Assembly (NCBI RefSeq): GCF_017741935.1
Contig: NZ_JAGHMH010000002.1
Span: 186,001-250,000 of the forward strand
Reading direction: 5' to 3'
Source of the DNA: Rhizobium sp. 16-449-1b
Lineage (GTDB): Bacteria; Pseudomonadota; Alphaproteobacteria; Rhizobiales; Rhizobiaceae
Length of the DNA: 64,000 nucleotides
Shown here in pieces: positions 24,743 through 34,776 of this stretch. Numbering within the stretch: position 1 is the stretch's first letter; every line of letters begins with the position of its first letter. The notes beneath the pieces were generated by a model, which saw nothing but the letters and a program-made list of their open reading frames with translations, ran no database searches and was not told where the DNA came from. The position numbers and the translations under genes are program-made.

Positions 24743-25996
24743 ATGAACTATATGCCGCAGGGCGATAACGCCGTGGACCCCATCAAGCTCGACAAGCTCG
24801 CCGAAGTCGCCGTCAAGGTCGGGCTGCAGCTGCAGAGCGGCCAGGATCTCGTGATCACCGCGCCTGTCGTGGCGCTGCCGCTGGTGCGCCAGATCACCAA
24901 GCACGCCTATATGGCCGGCGCCGGGCTGGTCAGCGCCTTTTATTCCGACGAGGAATCGACGCTGGCGCGCTATCAATATGCCAATGACGCGAGCTTCGAC
25001 CGGGCGTCCAGCTGGCTCTACGAGGGCATGGCGAAGGCCTATGCGAACGGGGCGGCACGGCTTGCGGTTGCCGGCGACAATCCGATGATGCTTTCCGAGC
25101 AGGACCCCGCCAAGGTCGGCCGTGCCAATCGGGCGATGTCGACGGCCTACAAGCCGGCGCTCGAGAAGATCTCCAATTTCGACATCAACTGGAACATCGT
25201 CTCCTATCCGAACCCGGCCTGGGCAAAGCTGGTGTTCCCCAATGATCCTGAGCCGATCGCGGTCGCCAAGCTTGCCAAGGCGATCTTCGCCGCTTCGCGC
25301 GTCGACGTCGAAGACCCGATCGCGGCCTGGGCGGAGCATAATGCCAACCTCCGCAAGCGCTCCAGCTGGCTGAATGGCGAGCGGTTCGCCGCGCTGCATT
25401 TCACCGGTCCGGGCACGGATTTGACGGTCGGGCTTGCCGATGGCCACGAGTGGCACGGCGGCGCCTCGACCGCCAAGAACGGCATTACCTGCAACCCGAA
25501 TATCCCGACCGAAGAAGTGTTCACGACGCCGCATGCGCTGCGCGTCGAGGGTTACGTGTCGAGCACCAAGCCGCTGTCGCACCAGGGTACGCTGATCGAC
25601 AATATCCGCGTGAAATTCGAGGGCGGCCGGATCGTCGAGGCGAAGGCGTCGCGCGGCGAAGAAGTGCTGAACAAGGTGCTCGATACCGACGAGGGCGCGC
25701 GCCGGCTTGGCGAAGTGGCGCTGGTGCCGCATTCCTCACCGATCTCGGCCAGCGGCATCCTGTTCTACAACACGCTGTTCGATGAAAACGCCTCGTGCCA
25801 CATCGCGCTCGGCCAGTGCTATTCCAAGTGCTTCCTCGATGGCGCGAAGCTGAGCCAGGATCAGATCAAGGCGCAGGGCGGCAATTCCAGCCTGATCCAC
25901 ATCGACTGGATGATCGGCTCCGACAAGGTCGATATCGACGGCATCAGGGCCGATGGCTCGAAGGTTCCCGTTATGCGGCAGGGCGAGTGGGCGTAA
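24743..25996 (+). CDS. Aminopeptidase, M29 family
   Basis: A 417-residue metallo-aminopeptidase of the AmpS/PepS type. Recognisable elements are the N-terminal LDKLAEVAVKVGLQLQSGQDLVITAP, central GTDLTVGLADGHEWHGG, metal-ligand segments IPTEEVFTTPHALRVEG and GEVALVPHSSPIS, and C-terminal SSLIHIDWMIGSDKVDIDG. Cytosolic peptide turnover with a relaxed N-terminal preference is the family role. Preceded by AAGGTGATC. A GC-rich hairpin follows. Confidence 0.94.
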   Translation: MNYMPQGDNAVDPIKLDKLAEVAVKVGLQLQSGQDLVITAPVVALPLVRQITKHAYMAGAGLVSAFYSDEESTLARYQYANDASFDRASSWLYEGMAKAYANGAARLAVAGDNPMMLSEQDPAKVGRANRAMSTAYKPALEKISNFDINWNIVSYPNPAWAKLVFPNDPEPIAVAKLAKAIFAASRVDVEDPIAAWAEHNANLRKRSSWLNGERFAALHFTGPGTDLTVGLADGHEWHGGASTAKNGITCNPNIPTEEVFTTPHALRVEGYVSSTKPLSHQGTLIDNIRVKFEGGRIVEAKASRGEEVLNKVLDTDEGARRLGEVALVPHSSPISASGILFYNTLFDENASCHIALGQCYSKCFLDGAKLSQDQIKAQGGNSSLIHIDWMIGSDKVDIDGIRADGSKVPVMRQGEWA

Positions 25997-26021
25997 CGAT
26001 CCAAGCCACTTCACGCATAGA

Positions 26022-26043
26022 CCGGCCGGGTTTACCCGGCCGG
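26022..26043. terminator. GC-rich hairpin between convergent genes
   Basis: CCGGCCGGGT faces CCCGGCCGG with a short loop. It lacks T runs but is placed where both the M29 gene and the following minus-strand gene end, so it may serve both. Confidence 0.5.
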
Positions 26044-26052
26044 AAATCCGGA

Positions 26053-26406
26053 TCAGCGGTAATAGATCACGTGGCCGCCGTTCAGCGCGCGCTGCACCTG
26101 GATGACATTCTTCAGCGCGATGCCGCGATCGGCGATCGCCTGCATCAGGTGCCTGTCGGCGCTGACGGTTGCCTGTGCTTCGCGGATGCCTGATGGCATG
26201 GGGTGGCGCAGCGAGAGCGGCAGCGATTGCTCACGCTGTGAGAGCGAGGTGATGCGAATGGCGGTGACGCTGTCGTTATAGGCCTTGCCGAAGATGAACT
26301 CGGACACTTTCGACTGGCCCGCCACCGCCGGCGCGGCAGGCAATGCGCCGGAGAGCGCGCCGGCAAGGGTGCTAACCATCAGAAGAGCGGGCAAGATTCT
26401 TTTCAA
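26053..26406 (-). CDS. Small exported protein, probable TTG start
   Basis: A 117-residue protein. The best start is TTG at 26404-26406, preceded by GGAG at 8-nt spacing, giving a clean signal peptide MKRILPALLMVSTLAGALSG...AVA. An ATG at 26463 would add a basic extension before it. The mature part (about 88 residues) has no recognised domain; it contains DSVTAIRITSLSQREQSLPLSLRHP and ends GGHVIYYR. Function unknown. Confidence 0.65.
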   Translation of the reverse strand: MKRILPALLMVSTLAGALSGALPAAPAVAGQSKVSEFIFGKAYNDSVTAIRITSLSQREQSLPLSLRHPMPSGIREAQATVSADRHLMQAIADRGIALKNVIQVQRALNGGHVIYYR

Positions 26407-26559
26407 GGTATTTCTCCAGGTCGCATCATGAAGCGGCTGAAATCGCCGCGCCTTTGCTTCCACATAGGCGCTTCACCGCATTTTTTAAACGCCCGGCCGA
26501 CGGTGTCGCGACCAATATTTGGTGATCGACGCGTAAGGACGTGCCCTATGTCGGCAAGA

Positions 26560-28164
26560 TCAGAACAGGCTGCCCTGCTTCGGCGGCGCTGCGGGATCGG
26601 CTGCCTTCGGCTCCGAGGTTTTGCTGCCGCGCTTTCTGACGCCTGCCGGCGGCTCGCCGCCCTCGGTGGTGATCGCGCCGATGCGGCCATCGGAGAATTC
26701 GATCGAGATGCCTGAGCCCGCCGACAACATCGCTGCCTCGGAAACCGGGCGGTTGTCCTCGTCGCGAATGACGGCATAGCCGCGCTTCAAGACGTTCTTG
26801 TAGGAGAGCGATTGTAGCATGCGCTCCTGCGCAGATAGCTCGCCGCGCGCCCGCACCAGCTGGTGGCGCACCGCCGTGTCGGCGCTGCGCGAGAGATTGG
26901 CGAGGCGGTCGCGCATGCGCGATGTCTGGCTCTTCAGCCGCGATGGCAGCGAGGCGAGTGCTGCGTCGGCGCGGCCGATGCGCGATTTCGAGCGGTCGAT
27001 CAGCCGCTCCACGGTGCGCTCCGCCCGTGTCATGCGCTCGTTAAGCATCTGGCGGCGCTCGGCGATCCGGTTCGACAGCATGTCGGGGCGCAGATGCGCC
27101 GCCGTGCGCTCGAAGCTGCGGCGCTTGTTCAAGGTGTTGAGCTCGAGGCCACGGCCAAGGCCTGATGCGGCCTCGTCGAAGCGACGGCGCGGCAAAGCGA
27201 GAAGCTGGTCGAGCGAGGGCAGTGCCCGCATCAGCGCCCGCACCTGCTGCCGGCGCTGGTCCATCTGCCGCAGCGTGCTGCCCTGCAGCCGGGCCGCAAG
27301 ACCCGAGAGCTGCGCCTGAAGCTCCGCCTTGACCGGCACGGCCATTTCGGCGGCACCCGTCGGTGTCGGGGCGCGAACGTCGGCGGCGTAGTCGATCAAC
27401 GTCCAATCGGTCTCGTGGCCGACAGCCGAGATCAGCGGGATCCGGCTTTCGGCGGCGGCCCGCACCACGATCTCGTCGTTGAAGCTCCAGAGGTCCTCCA
27501 GGCTGCCGCCGCCGCGCGCGACGATCAGCACGTCGGGACGCGGTGTCGGCCCATCGGGCGCGAAAGCGTTGAAGCCGCGAATGGCGTTCGCCACTTCCTC
27601 GCCCGATCCCTCGCCCTGCACTTTCACCGGCCAGACGACGACATGGACGGGGAAGCGATCGGAGATGCGATGCAGGATATCGCGGATGACGGCGCCGGTC
27701 GGCGAGGTCACCACGCCGATAACCCGGGGCATGAAGGGCAGCGGCCGCTTGCGGGCGGGATCGAACAGTCCCTCGGCGCCAAGCTTGCGCTTGCGCTCCT
27801 CGATCAACGCCATCAGCGCGCCGGCGCCCGCCGGCTCCAGCGTCTCGATGACGATCTGGTACTTGGAAGAGCCCGGGAAGGTGGTGATCTTACCGGTCGC
27901 GATTACTTCCATCCCCTCTTCGGGGCGCACCTTCAGGCGCGAAAAGCTCGTCTTCCAGACCACGGCGTCGATGCGGGCGCGGTCGTCCTTCAGCGAGAAA
28001 TAGGCGTGTCCCGACGAGTGCGGGCCGCGATAGCCGGAGATCTCGCCGCGCACGCGCACCTGGTCGAAGGCTGTCTCGACGGTCCGCTTGATCGAACCCG
28101 ACAGTTCCGACACCGAATACTCGGTGAGATTGCTCGGCGAATCATTGTCGAAGAAGCTGCTCAT
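26560..28164 (-). CDS. xseA: Exodeoxyribonuclease VII large subunit
   Basis: A 534-residue nuclease that degrades single-stranded DNA with the small subunit XseB. An N-terminal OB domain (about 15-110, [30 protein letters not shown]), a catalytic core with [23 protein letters not shown] and [20 protein letters not shown], then a long Arg-rich helical region that binds XseB. The C-terminal tail is disordered and ends KQGSLF. xseB is not in this window. Full length. Confidence 0.95.
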   Translation of the reverse strand: MSSFFDNDSPSNLTEYSVSELSGSIKRTVETAFDQVRVRGEISGYRGPHSSGHAYFSLKDDRARIDAVVWKTSFSRLKVRPEEGMEVIATGKITTFPGSSKYQIVIETLEPAGAGALMALIEERKRKLGAEGLFDPARKRPLPFMPRVIGVVTSPTGAVIRDILHRISDRFPVHVVVWPVKVQGEGSGEEVANAIRGFNAFAPDGPTPRPDVLIVARGGGSLEDLWSFNDEIVVRAAAESRIPLISAVGHETDWTLIDYAADVRAPTPTGAAEMAVPVKAELQAQLSGLAARLQGSTLRQMDQRRQQVRALMRALPSLDQLLALPRRRFDEAASGLGRGLELNTLNKRRSFERTAAHLRPDMLSNRIAERRQMLNERMTRAERTVERLIDRSKSRIGRADAALASLPSRLKSQTSRMRDRLANLSRSADTAVRHQLVRARGELSAQERMLQSLSYKNVLKRGYAVIRDEDNRPVSEAAMLSAGSGISIEFSDGRIGAITTEGGEPPAGVRKRGSKTSEPKAADPAAPPKQGSLF

Positions 28165-28383
28165 AAGGCTGTTCTAGCCGAAGACGAGCGCAAAGGCAGC
28201 CCCGTGCGCGGGGAGGTTTTTCGTTCGTCGGCGCTGTTCCATGCCGCGTCTCAACGAAAACAATCTCGCTGTTTCAATAGCTTGATGGATCGGCAAGACA
28301 GCACGACGTCTGAAGCCAGTTTACGATTTTCCCCGTTTTGCATGGTGGCACCATGATTGCGGAAGAAAACCAAGGAGCTTCTC

Positions 28384-28647
28384 ATGTCCGATCGCTTTGC
28401 ATCCCACACACCCTCGCTCACAGGCCCCGCCAGCACCGGCTTTCCGATCACGCCCGACGACACGCTGGCGCTGCCCGAAACCACGCGCGCGCTCTATGTC
28501 GGCGGCGGCGGCAGCCTCGCGGTGGAGATGGCATCAGGCGCGATGCTGACCTTCGAGGGCGTGGGCGACGGCGTGCTTTTGCCGCTGCGCGTGTCGCGCG
28601 TGCGCGCATCCGGCACCACGGCGAGCGGTCTCATCGGCCTCGTTTGA
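28384..28647 (+). CDS. GTA-type spike base protein (RCAP_Rcc01079 family)
   Basis: An 87-residue protein starting MSDRFASHTPSLTGPASTGFPITPDD behind AAGGAG. The core PETTRALYVGGGGSLAVEMASGAMLTFEGVGDGVLLPLRVSRVRASGTTASGLIGL matches the small spike-base family first seen next to the Rhodobacter gene transfer agent. In GTA particles it forms the base of head spikes. No other phage or GTA gene lies nearby, so here it is a lone gene. It may serve a GTA encoded elsewhere or be a remnant. Confidence 0.82.
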   Translation: MSDRFASHTPSLTGPASTGFPITPDDTLALPETTRALYVGGGGSLAVEMASGAMLTFEGVGDGVLLPLRVSRVRASGTTASGLIGLV

Positions 28648-28765
28648 ATATCCGGCGCGCCGCTTGTTTTGGGCTCATGAAATATATGGAACCGCGAATA
28701 TTGCCGGTGCGTTAATTGTTCGTCAAAGCCAGCGGACGTATAGTGAGGTGATTCGGGAGACCCTG

Positions 28766-29002
28766 ATGATTGCTCTGACCGCAACAGCAATTGGCATCGC
28801 AACAGCGCCGATGCGCAACATCTTTTCCATGGTTCTCGTGGGCTTGCTCATCTGCGGAAGCTATATCTGTGCGGCGTTTTTCGGGCCGACCTCGATCATC
28901 GATCTCGCCGTCGCCATCCTCTTCTACAATATCAGCCTGCTCGCCTGCCTCGTCGGGCTGCACCTGATCGGGCGCGCCCGCAAGAGAGCGCGCCTCGTCT
29001 GA
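28766..29002 (+). CDS. Small two- or three-segment membrane protein
   Basis: A 78-residue protein (ATG 28766 behind GGGAGA; upstream in-frame ATG at 28664 is less likely). Hydrophobic segments lie near 1-15, 19-37 and 44-65, followed by a basic tail GRARKRARLV. Size and layout recall short rhizobial exopolysaccharide-repressor (ExoX/SyrA-like) membrane proteins, but the sequence match is not convincing. Confidence 0.55.
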   Translation: MIALTATAIGIATAPMRNIFSMVLVGLLICGSYICAAFFGPTSIIDLAVAILFYNISLLACLVGLHLIGRARKRARLV

Positions 29003-29024
29003 TATCCTCATGATCCGACGATAA

Positions 29025-30866
29025 TTACGACCCGCTGGGCACGTAGCGGAAGAACTGCACCGGCGACCCCTCAGGCTTCGGCAGCGGCTGCAGGTAGGAC
29101 GGGACATTGCCCTTTTCCAGCTGTGCGTAGAGACCATCCGGCTTCATCTTCGCAATCTCGCGGGTCTGCGCGAAATCGGGGCAGAAGGCGAGCGTCGTCA
29201 CGCCGGTGCCGCGAATGAAGGCTTCCGCATCCGCGGGCGTCGCGAGGCCGATATGCAGCTCGGTGAGCATGCCGCCCTGGTTGCGGTGGTAGGGCGCGGA
29301 AAGGATGCGGTTTTGCGTGAAGCGCAGGATATGAACGCCCATGTCGGAGGGTGCGGAGACGAGGCCGGGCGGTATCGACGCCAGTGGCGCAACCACCTCG
29401 GGCGAGGCGCAGGTGAGCTTCTCCTTGGCCTCGGCCAATTCGGCCTGGGTGTTGTCGAGACGCGAGCCAATGAAGCCGCCGACCAGCCCCCAGACCGAGG
29501 CAACGCTCAGGAGTACGGTCAGGATATAGCTCAGCGCGGCGGCGCCATTTTCGCGGTCGGCATTGGAGACGCGGCGTATGTCGATGATCAGCAGCGCCAG
29601 CGGGAAGACAGCGAGCTGGTTGGCGAAGGTCGAGCCGCGAACCTGGACAAGCGAGATCCCGAAGCTGATGCCGAGCAGGCACAGCAGAATGAGATGGATG
29701 CGGACGCGATCGGCATGGAAAAGCCGGAAGACGCATACGGCGATGCCGAACAGGCCCGTCGCGTAGAAGAAGCCGAGCGTATAGGGATCCTGCCGCATTG
29801 CGCCGAAGATCGACTGCGCTTCCTGGACATTGTTGAGCCAGAGATCGATCAGCATCGGGTCGAGATCGGCAAGCGGATTGCGCAGGCATTGCGGCGCGAT
29901 GATCAGCGCCGAGGCGAGTACGCCGGCCCCCACGCCCGCAAGGACCACGAAACGCGAGATACGCCCGAGGCCGCTGGCAAAGGCCGCGGCAAACAGCAGC
30001 AGGCCGCCGCCGATGGTTGCCAGGCTGTAATAGCCGAGCGAGAGGTTGTCGCAGGTGACGGCTGGATAAAGCCTCGGCGGTACCGTGCCGAAGAAGAACA
30101 GGCTGATCGACAGCGCCAGCGTCAGGCCGAAGGCCTTGGCGGCGGGCGCGAAGGGCTTTCCCTCCCAGGCCCAGGCCAGCGAGACGACAAGGCAGACACC
30201 GGCGACGAAGGGCGTGGTCTCGGCGCCGATCGCAATCGCCAGGGCCGCTGAAAATCCAGCGATCGCATAGCTCAGCGGCCGATGCTCCTCATCGAGCAGC
30301 ATCGCCGTCATGATCGCCACCAGGGCGAACTGGACATTGTGATGATCGATGGAGCCGGGCAGGAAACGGTTGCTGGCGAGCAGCAGGAAGACGGTGAACC
30401 CCAGCGCGATATGCATGCCGAACACGCCGCCGACGCGCCGGCCGGCAAGGCCCATGCCCCAGAGGCTCGGAATGACCAGAGAGAGCGGCCAGACGAGCAA
30501 TGCCGCGGCTTCTGCCCGCTGTTCGGGCAGGAAGAGCGAGAAGAACTTGATCAGCGTGGCGATCGGAAGGTCGATCAACCGCGACCAGTGCATCAGCGTG
30601 CCGTTGCCCAGCCCCATGCGGTACTGCATGAGATCGAACCAGCCCTGTCCGTTCAGGAAGTCGCGAACCTCGACGAGGCGCATGACATCGTCATTGTCGG
30701 CGCCGACATAGTCCTTGGCATTCGGCAGGCGAAGCGCGACGATCGCGATTATCAGCAGCACGCTGTAGAAGAAAACGGAAGGCCAGAGCCGCGCCGCCTG
30801 CAATTGCAGCCTTTCGCGGAGGGACATGGATGTTGGTTCACCAGTCATCGGGGCAACAGTCGCCAT
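29025..30866 (-). CDS. GT-C type multi-spanning membrane glycosyltransferase-like protein
   Basis: A 613-residue protein with about 11-13 membrane segments and a C-terminal periplasmic domain (about 455-613). The first loop carries GADNDDVMRLVEVRDFLNGQGWFDLMQYRMG, an Asp-rich first loop like that of GT-C lipid-linked sugar transferases. A second acidic/His motif is GSIDHHNVQFA. This fits a polyprenol-phosphate-sugar-using transferase (the Gtr or STT3-like class). It is divergent from a GtrB-like GT2 and GtrA flippase, so the three probably form one glycan-decoration system. Confidence 0.75.
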   Translation of the reverse strand: MATVAPMTGEPTSMSLRERLQLQAARLWPSVFFYSVLLIIAIVALRLPNAKDYVGADNDDVMRLVEVRDFLNGQGWFDLMQYRMGLGNGTLMHWSRLIDLPIATLIKFFSLFLPEQRAEAAALLVWPLSLVIPSLWGMGLAGRRVGGVFGMHIALGFTVFLLLASNRFLPGSIDHHNVQFALVAIMTAMLLDEEHRPLSYAIAGFSAALAIAIGAETTPFVAGVCLVVSLAWAWEGKPFAPAAKAFGLTLALSISLFFFGTVPPRLYPAVTCDNLSLGYYSLATIGGGLLLFAAAFASGLGRISRFVVLAGVGAGVLASALIIAPQCLRNPLADLDPMLIDLWLNNVQEAQSIFGAMRQDPYTLGFFYATGLFGIAVCVFRLFHADRVRIHLILLCLLGISFGISLVQVRGSTFANQLAVFPLALLIIDIRRVSNADRENGAAALSYILTVLLSVASVWGLVGGFIGSRLDNTQAELAEAKEKLTCASPEVVAPLASIPPGLVSAPSDMGVHILRFTQNRILSAPYHRNQGGMLTELHIGLATPADAEAFIRGTGVTTLAFCPDFAQTREIAKMKPDGLYAQLEKGNVPSYLQPLPKPEGSPVQFFRYVPSGS

Positions 30867-31042
30867 GAAGCAGATCTCGTCATTGATTGCGGCGCGACTT
30901 TACGATGCGCGTATCAAGAAAGCGTAAAGTAGCGGCGCTGACACATCTTCTGCGGCGAGCGCCAGACCTTCGCCCTCGTCATAGGCACTTGTTAACGGCC
31001 CTCATTTAGACTTGCCGCAAATTCCTCCTTATGGGTGTGATC

Positions 31043-32056
31043 ATGACTGGATCGCGTATCGACAATCTGAGCGTCGCCGTTTTGCTTCCCTGCTATAACG
31101 AGGCGGCGACGATCGGCGCGGTCGTGCGCGGCTTCAAGGCGACGCTGCCGGACGCGGCAATCCATGTCTACGACAACAACTCCACCGACGGTACCGCGCT
31201 CCACGCCATGCTGGCGGGCGCCCATGTCGTGCGCGAGCGGCGCCAGGGCAAGGGCCATGTGGTGCGTCGCATGTTCGCCGATATCGATGCCGACATCTAC
31301 ATCATGGCCGATGGCGACGGCACCTATGCGCCCGAGGACGCCGAGGAGCTCATCCGCACGCTGCTGTCGGAACGCGCCGACATGGTCGTCGGCACACGCC
31401 GCGGCGTGCATGACGACGCCGGCCGCCAGGGCCACGCCTTCGGCAACCGCATCTTCAACATTCTGTACCGCACGATCTTCGGGCCCGATTTCACCGATAT
31501 CTTCTCCGGCTACCGGGTGTTTTCGCGTCGCTTCGTGAAGAGCTTCCCGGCGGTCTCGGCCGGCTTCGAGATCGAGACCGAGATGTCCGTGCACGCCTCT
31601 CGGCTGAAACTGCCTGTCAGCGAACTGGAGCTCGACTACGGCCGCCGGCCCGAGGGCTCGCATTCCAAGCTTTCGACCTTCAAGGATGGCGCCAAGATCC
31701 TCTGGATGTTCGCCATGCTGATGAAGGAAACACGCCCCTTCGCCTTCTTCGGCATCATCACCGGCCTGTTCATGGCGCTGAGCCTCGGCTTCATGACGCC
31801 GGTCCTGGCCGAATATTTCGAGACGGGGCTCGTCAGCCGCATGCCGACCTGGGTCATGTCGATGGCGCTTATGATGATCTCGTTCATGATGTTTACCGCA
31901 GGCGTGATCCTGGATTCGGTCGCCCGCTCGCGCGCCGAGCATCTGCGCATCGAATATATGCGGCTCGAGGCATCGCATCTTCTCGGCAACGGCTTTGCCT
32001 CCGAGCTCGAGGAGATCGACATTCGCCGGCAGCCCTCTCAAGCAGGTGCGGCGTGA
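31043..32056 (+). CDS. GtrB-like family 2 glycosyltransferase (polyprenyl-phosphate sugar synthase)
   Basis: About 337 residues. The GT2 core is clear: VLLPCYNEAATIG (13-25), DNNSTDGT and the catalytic MADGDGTY with D90 and D92. The acceptor-side GHAFGNRIFNILYRTIFGPDFTDIFSGYRVFSR is typical of DPM/GtrB enzymes. Two C-terminal membrane segments (about 235-258 and 270-295) anchor it. It should make undecaprenyl-phosphate-sugar on the cytosolic face. ATG 31031 is an alternative start. It overlaps gtrA by 4 nt (GTGA). Confidence 0.88.
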   Translation: MTGSRIDNLSVAVLLPCYNEAATIGAVVRGFKATLPDAAIHVYDNNSTDGTALHAMLAGAHVVRERRQGKGHVVRRMFADIDADIYIMADGDGTYAPEDAEELIRTLLSERADMVVGTRRGVHDDAGRQGHAFGNRIFNILYRTIFGPDFTDIFSGYRVFSRRFVKSFPAVSAGFEIETEMSVHASRLKLPVSELELDYGRRPEGSHSKLSTFKDGAKILWMFAMLMKETRPFAFFGIITGLFMALSLGFMTPVLAEYFETGLVSRMPTWVMSMALMMISFMMFTAGVILDSVARSRAEHLRIEYMRLEASHLLGNGFASELEEIDIRRQPSQAGAA

Positions 32057-32430
32057 AGAAACTGCTGCGCTTCGGCATTGCCGGCGGGCTGGGCTTCATC
32101 GTCGATGCCGGCGTGCTCATGCTTCTGCTGCACACGACGCCGATCGGACCCTTCATCGCCCGGGTGATCGCGATTGCGCTCGCCATGGTGACGACATTCG
32201 TCTTCAACCGAACCTTCACCTTCGAACGTTCCGGAGATTCCCTCGCCGCCGAAGGGTTCCGCTACGGCTCCGTCGGGATCACCGCCGCATTGGTCAATTA
32301 CGGGCTCTATTCGGCGCTGCTTCTCTCCATGCCCGACCTGCAGCCGCTGGCGGCGATGGTGTTTGCCACCGCCGCGGCAACTGTGTTCAGCTTTTTCGGC
32401 TACTCGCGCTTCGTCTTCCGCGAGAAATAA
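32053..32430 (+). CDS. gtrA: GtrA family flippase-like membrane protein
   Basis: A 125-residue protein with four membrane helices (about 5-25, 35-53, 71-90 and 97-118) and the GtrA hallmarks FGIAGGLGFIVDAGVL and FVFNRTFTF. GtrA is thought to flip polyprenyl-phosphate-sugar to the periplasm. It starts with GTG within the end of the GT2 gene, showing translational coupling. Its stop abuts the stop of the convergent oxidoreductase. Confidence 0.9.
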   Translation: MKKLLRFGIAGGLGFIVDAGVLMLLLHTTPIGPFIARVIAIALAMVTTFVFNRTFTFERSGDSLAAEGFRYGSVGITAALVNYGLYSALLLSMPDLQPLAAMVFATAAATVFSFFGYSRFVFREK

Positions 32431-33417
32431 TCACACCGTCTCCCAGCCGTCCTTCTCGCTGGCGCGATAGATCGCGTCGATGAATGCCTGGCTAAGCTTG
32501 GAGCTCTCCAGCGACACGATCTCCTGCGCCTCGCCCTTGGCGGCGCGCGCGAAAGCTTCGGCCTCGCGCTTGTACTGTCGGCTGTCGGGGAAGCGGAAGG
32601 TGGTGGATTCGTTGTGGCTGCGGTTGCTGAGCTCGATCTCTTCGGCACCCCAGCGATCGGCATTGAAGGGCGACTTCACCTCGATGAAGCCTTCGGAGCC
32701 GTGGAACACCATGATCTGGCGGTTCGCCATCTGTGTCGAGATGTAGAAGCTGAGCTCGAAGCCGCCGAAATCCGCCTTGACGCTGGAATAGATGTCGGTG
32801 CCGAAATCAGGATCGCGGCGGGTGACGGCCTGCACGCGGCGCGGCTCCTCGCCGGTGACGAAGCGCGTGGTGATGGTCGGGTAGACGCCGATATCGGGCA
32901 GCGCCCCGCCACCGAGTTCAGGGATGTTGCGCATGTTGCCGGGGTCGCGGTTGAAGTAGGTGAAGGCGCCCTGCACATGCAGCAGCGTGCCGATGGCGCC
33001 GTCCTTGATGAGCTGGCGGACCTTCAGCCAGACCGGGGCGTAGGTGACCATATAGGCTTCCGTCACCAGCACCTTGTTGCGGTCGCGCGCGGCGATCAGG
33101 CTGTCGATCTCGTCTGCCTTCAGCGCGATCGGCTTTTCGCAAAGCACATGCTTGCCGGCATCGGCCGCCTTGATCGTCCATTCGACATGCTGGGCCGTCG
33201 GCAGCGGGATATAGACGGCGTCGATCTTGTCGGAAGCCAGCATCTCCTCGTAGGAGCCAAAGGCGTGCGGCACCGAGAAACGGTCGGCCATTTCCCTTGC
33301 CTTGCCGAGATCACGGCTGGCGATGGCCGTGACGACGCAGTTTTCCGCATCCTGAATGGCCGGAACCACGAGCTCGCGGCCGATCTTGGCGGTCGACATG
33401 ATACCGAAACGCAGCAT
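32431..33417 (-). CDS. Gfo/Idh/MocA family NAD(P)-dependent oxidoreductase
   Basis: A 328-residue sugar or cyclitol dehydrogenase. An N-terminal Rossmann fold ([21 protein letters not shown]), the [12 protein letters not shown] motif with catalytic Lys near 95, and a C-terminal alpha/beta substrate domain. It resembles the D-xylose/inositol dehydrogenase-like group; substrate unknown. Convergent with gtrA without any gap. Preceded by GGAGAGGAAAAGACC. Confidence 0.92.
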   Translation of the reverse strand: MLRFGIMSTAKIGRELVVPAIQDAENCVVTAIASRDLGKAREMADRFSVPHAFGSYEEMLASDKIDAVYIPLPTAQHVEWTIKAADAGKHVLCEKPIALKADEIDSLIAARDRNKVLVTEAYMVTYAPVWLKVRQLIKDGAIGTLLHVQGAFTYFNRDPGNMRNIPELGGGALPDIGVYPTITTRFVTGEEPRRVQAVTRRDPDFGTDIYSSVKADFGGFELSFYISTQMANRQIMVFHGSEGFIEVKSPFNADRWGAEEIELSNRSHNESTTFRFPDSRQYKREAEAFARAAKGEAQEIVSLESSKLSQAFIDAIYRASEKDGWETV

Positions 33418-33610
33418 GGTCTTTTCCTCTCCTTCATTGATTTTGACGCGAGATTAGAGACGGCCGGCCCTGGACGCAATGGCGCGATCACAATTCGCGG
33501 CGCTTGCCGCGGCACAGGTTTTCATCCGCCCGGATGCGCACTAGGTTACATCGCAGCGGCGTCCTGTCGCGGTCCGAATTTCACCAGATTGAAGATTTCA
33601 GGAGTATTTC

Positions 33611-34561
33611 ATGGAATTGCGTCGCCTTGGAAAAACCGGCCTTTCGGTCGCGCCGATCGTGTTCGGCGGCAATGTGTTTGGCTGGACGGCCGACGAGAAA
33701 ACCTCTTTCAACATCCTCGACGCCTTCTTCGACGCCGGCTTCAACACCATCGACACCGCCGACGTCTATTCGGCCTGGGTGCCGGGCAACAAGGGCGGCG
33801 ACAGCGAGGAGATCATCGGCAAGTGGCTGAAGCAGAACAAGGTCGCCCGCGACAAGGCCGTGATCATCACCAAGGTCGGCTCCGAAATGGGTCCGGGCAA
33901 GAAGGGGCTGAAGGAGCAGTATATCCTCGAGGCCGTCGAGGCATCGCTGAAGCGGCTGCAGACCGATTATATCGACCTCTACCTCTCGCACTGGCCGGAT
34001 GCCGAGACGCCCTACGAGGAAACGCTCGGCGCCTTCGCCAAGCTGAAGCAGCAGGGCAAGATCCGCGCTATCGGCTGCTCCAACCTCGACGCCACGCAGC
34101 TGCAGGCCTCCTTCGACGCCGCCGAGAAGGCCGGCCTGCCGCGCTACGACGTGATCCAGCCGGAATATAACCTCTACGACCGCGCCCCCTTCGAGGGACC
34201 GCTGGCCGATCTCTGCGTGAAGGAAGACATCGGCGTCATCACCTATTTCAGCCTCGCGGCCGGCTTCCTGTCGGGCAAGTATCGCAGCAAGGCCGATACC
34301 GAAGGCAAGGCGCGCGGCGGCAAGGCGGCCGGCTATCTCGACGACAAGGGCCTGAAAATCCTTGCTGCGCTCGACACGGTCGCCACCGAAACCGGCGCCA
34401 AGCCCGCCGAAATCGCGCTTGCCTGGCTCCTGCGCAAAAAGGGCGTCACCGCCCCGATCGCCAGCGCCACCAGCCTTTCGCAGCTCGATAGCCTGACGAA
34501 ATCGGCGACGCTTGCCCTCAGCGACGAGGCCATGGCGCTGCTCGACAAGGCGGGCGGCTGA
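33611..34561 (+). CDS. Aldo/keto reductase
   Basis: A 316-residue TIM-barrel oxidoreductase starting MELRRLGKTGLSVAPIVFGGNVFGW behind AGGAG. The catalytic tetrad region is seen in NTIDTADVYSAW (Asp, Tyr), VIITKVGSEMG (Lys) and DLYLSHWPD (His). The central SNLDATQLQ and C-terminal cofactor loop are intact. A general NADPH reductase of carbonyls; physiological substrate not evident. Followed by repeat-rich intergenic DNA. Confidence 0.92.
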   Translation: MELRRLGKTGLSVAPIVFGGNVFGWTADEKTSFNILDAFFDAGFNTIDTADVYSAWVPGNKGGDSEEIIGKWLKQNKVARDKAVIITKVGSEMGPGKKGLKEQYILEAVEASLKRLQTDYIDLYLSHWPDAETPYEETLGAFAKLKQQGKIRAIGCSNLDATQLQASFDAAEKAGLPRYDVIQPEYNLYDRAPFEGPLADLCVKEDIGVITYFSLAAGFLSGKYRSKADTEGKARGGKAAGYLDDKGLKILAALDTVATETGAKPAEIALAWLLRKKGVTAPIASATSLSQLDSLTKSATLALSDEAMALLDKAGG

Positions 34562-34625
34562 GGGCGGACACTCCGACTGTCATGCGACCGCCCCGTTATT
34601 GGTGGGCGAGCGCCCCATTCTCCAC

Positions 34626-34653
34626 GTCATGCTCGGGCTCGTCCCGAGCATCT
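34626..34653 (+). repeat. RIME-like palindromic repeat, copy 1
   Basis: A 28-bp unit with palindromic core CTCGGGCTCGTCCCGAG, flanked by TCATG and CATCT. Such units are typical of rhizobial intergenic mosaic elements. Confidence 0.7.
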
Positions 34654-34748
34654 AAGCACACCTCGGCTGGCTCGACGTGGATTGCTCTACCATCGTCGGA
34701 AGGGCGAGATGCAGGGGCCATGACCGTTGCATTTGGGATGACGTGATT

Positions 34749-34776
34749 AGATCCTCGGGACGAGCCCGAGGATGAC
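34749..34776 (-). repeat. RIME-like palindromic repeat, copy 2 (inverted)
   Basis: The reverse complement of copy 1 at 26 of 28 positions, so copies 1 and 2 form a large inverted repeat with about 95 bp between them. Confidence 0.7.
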
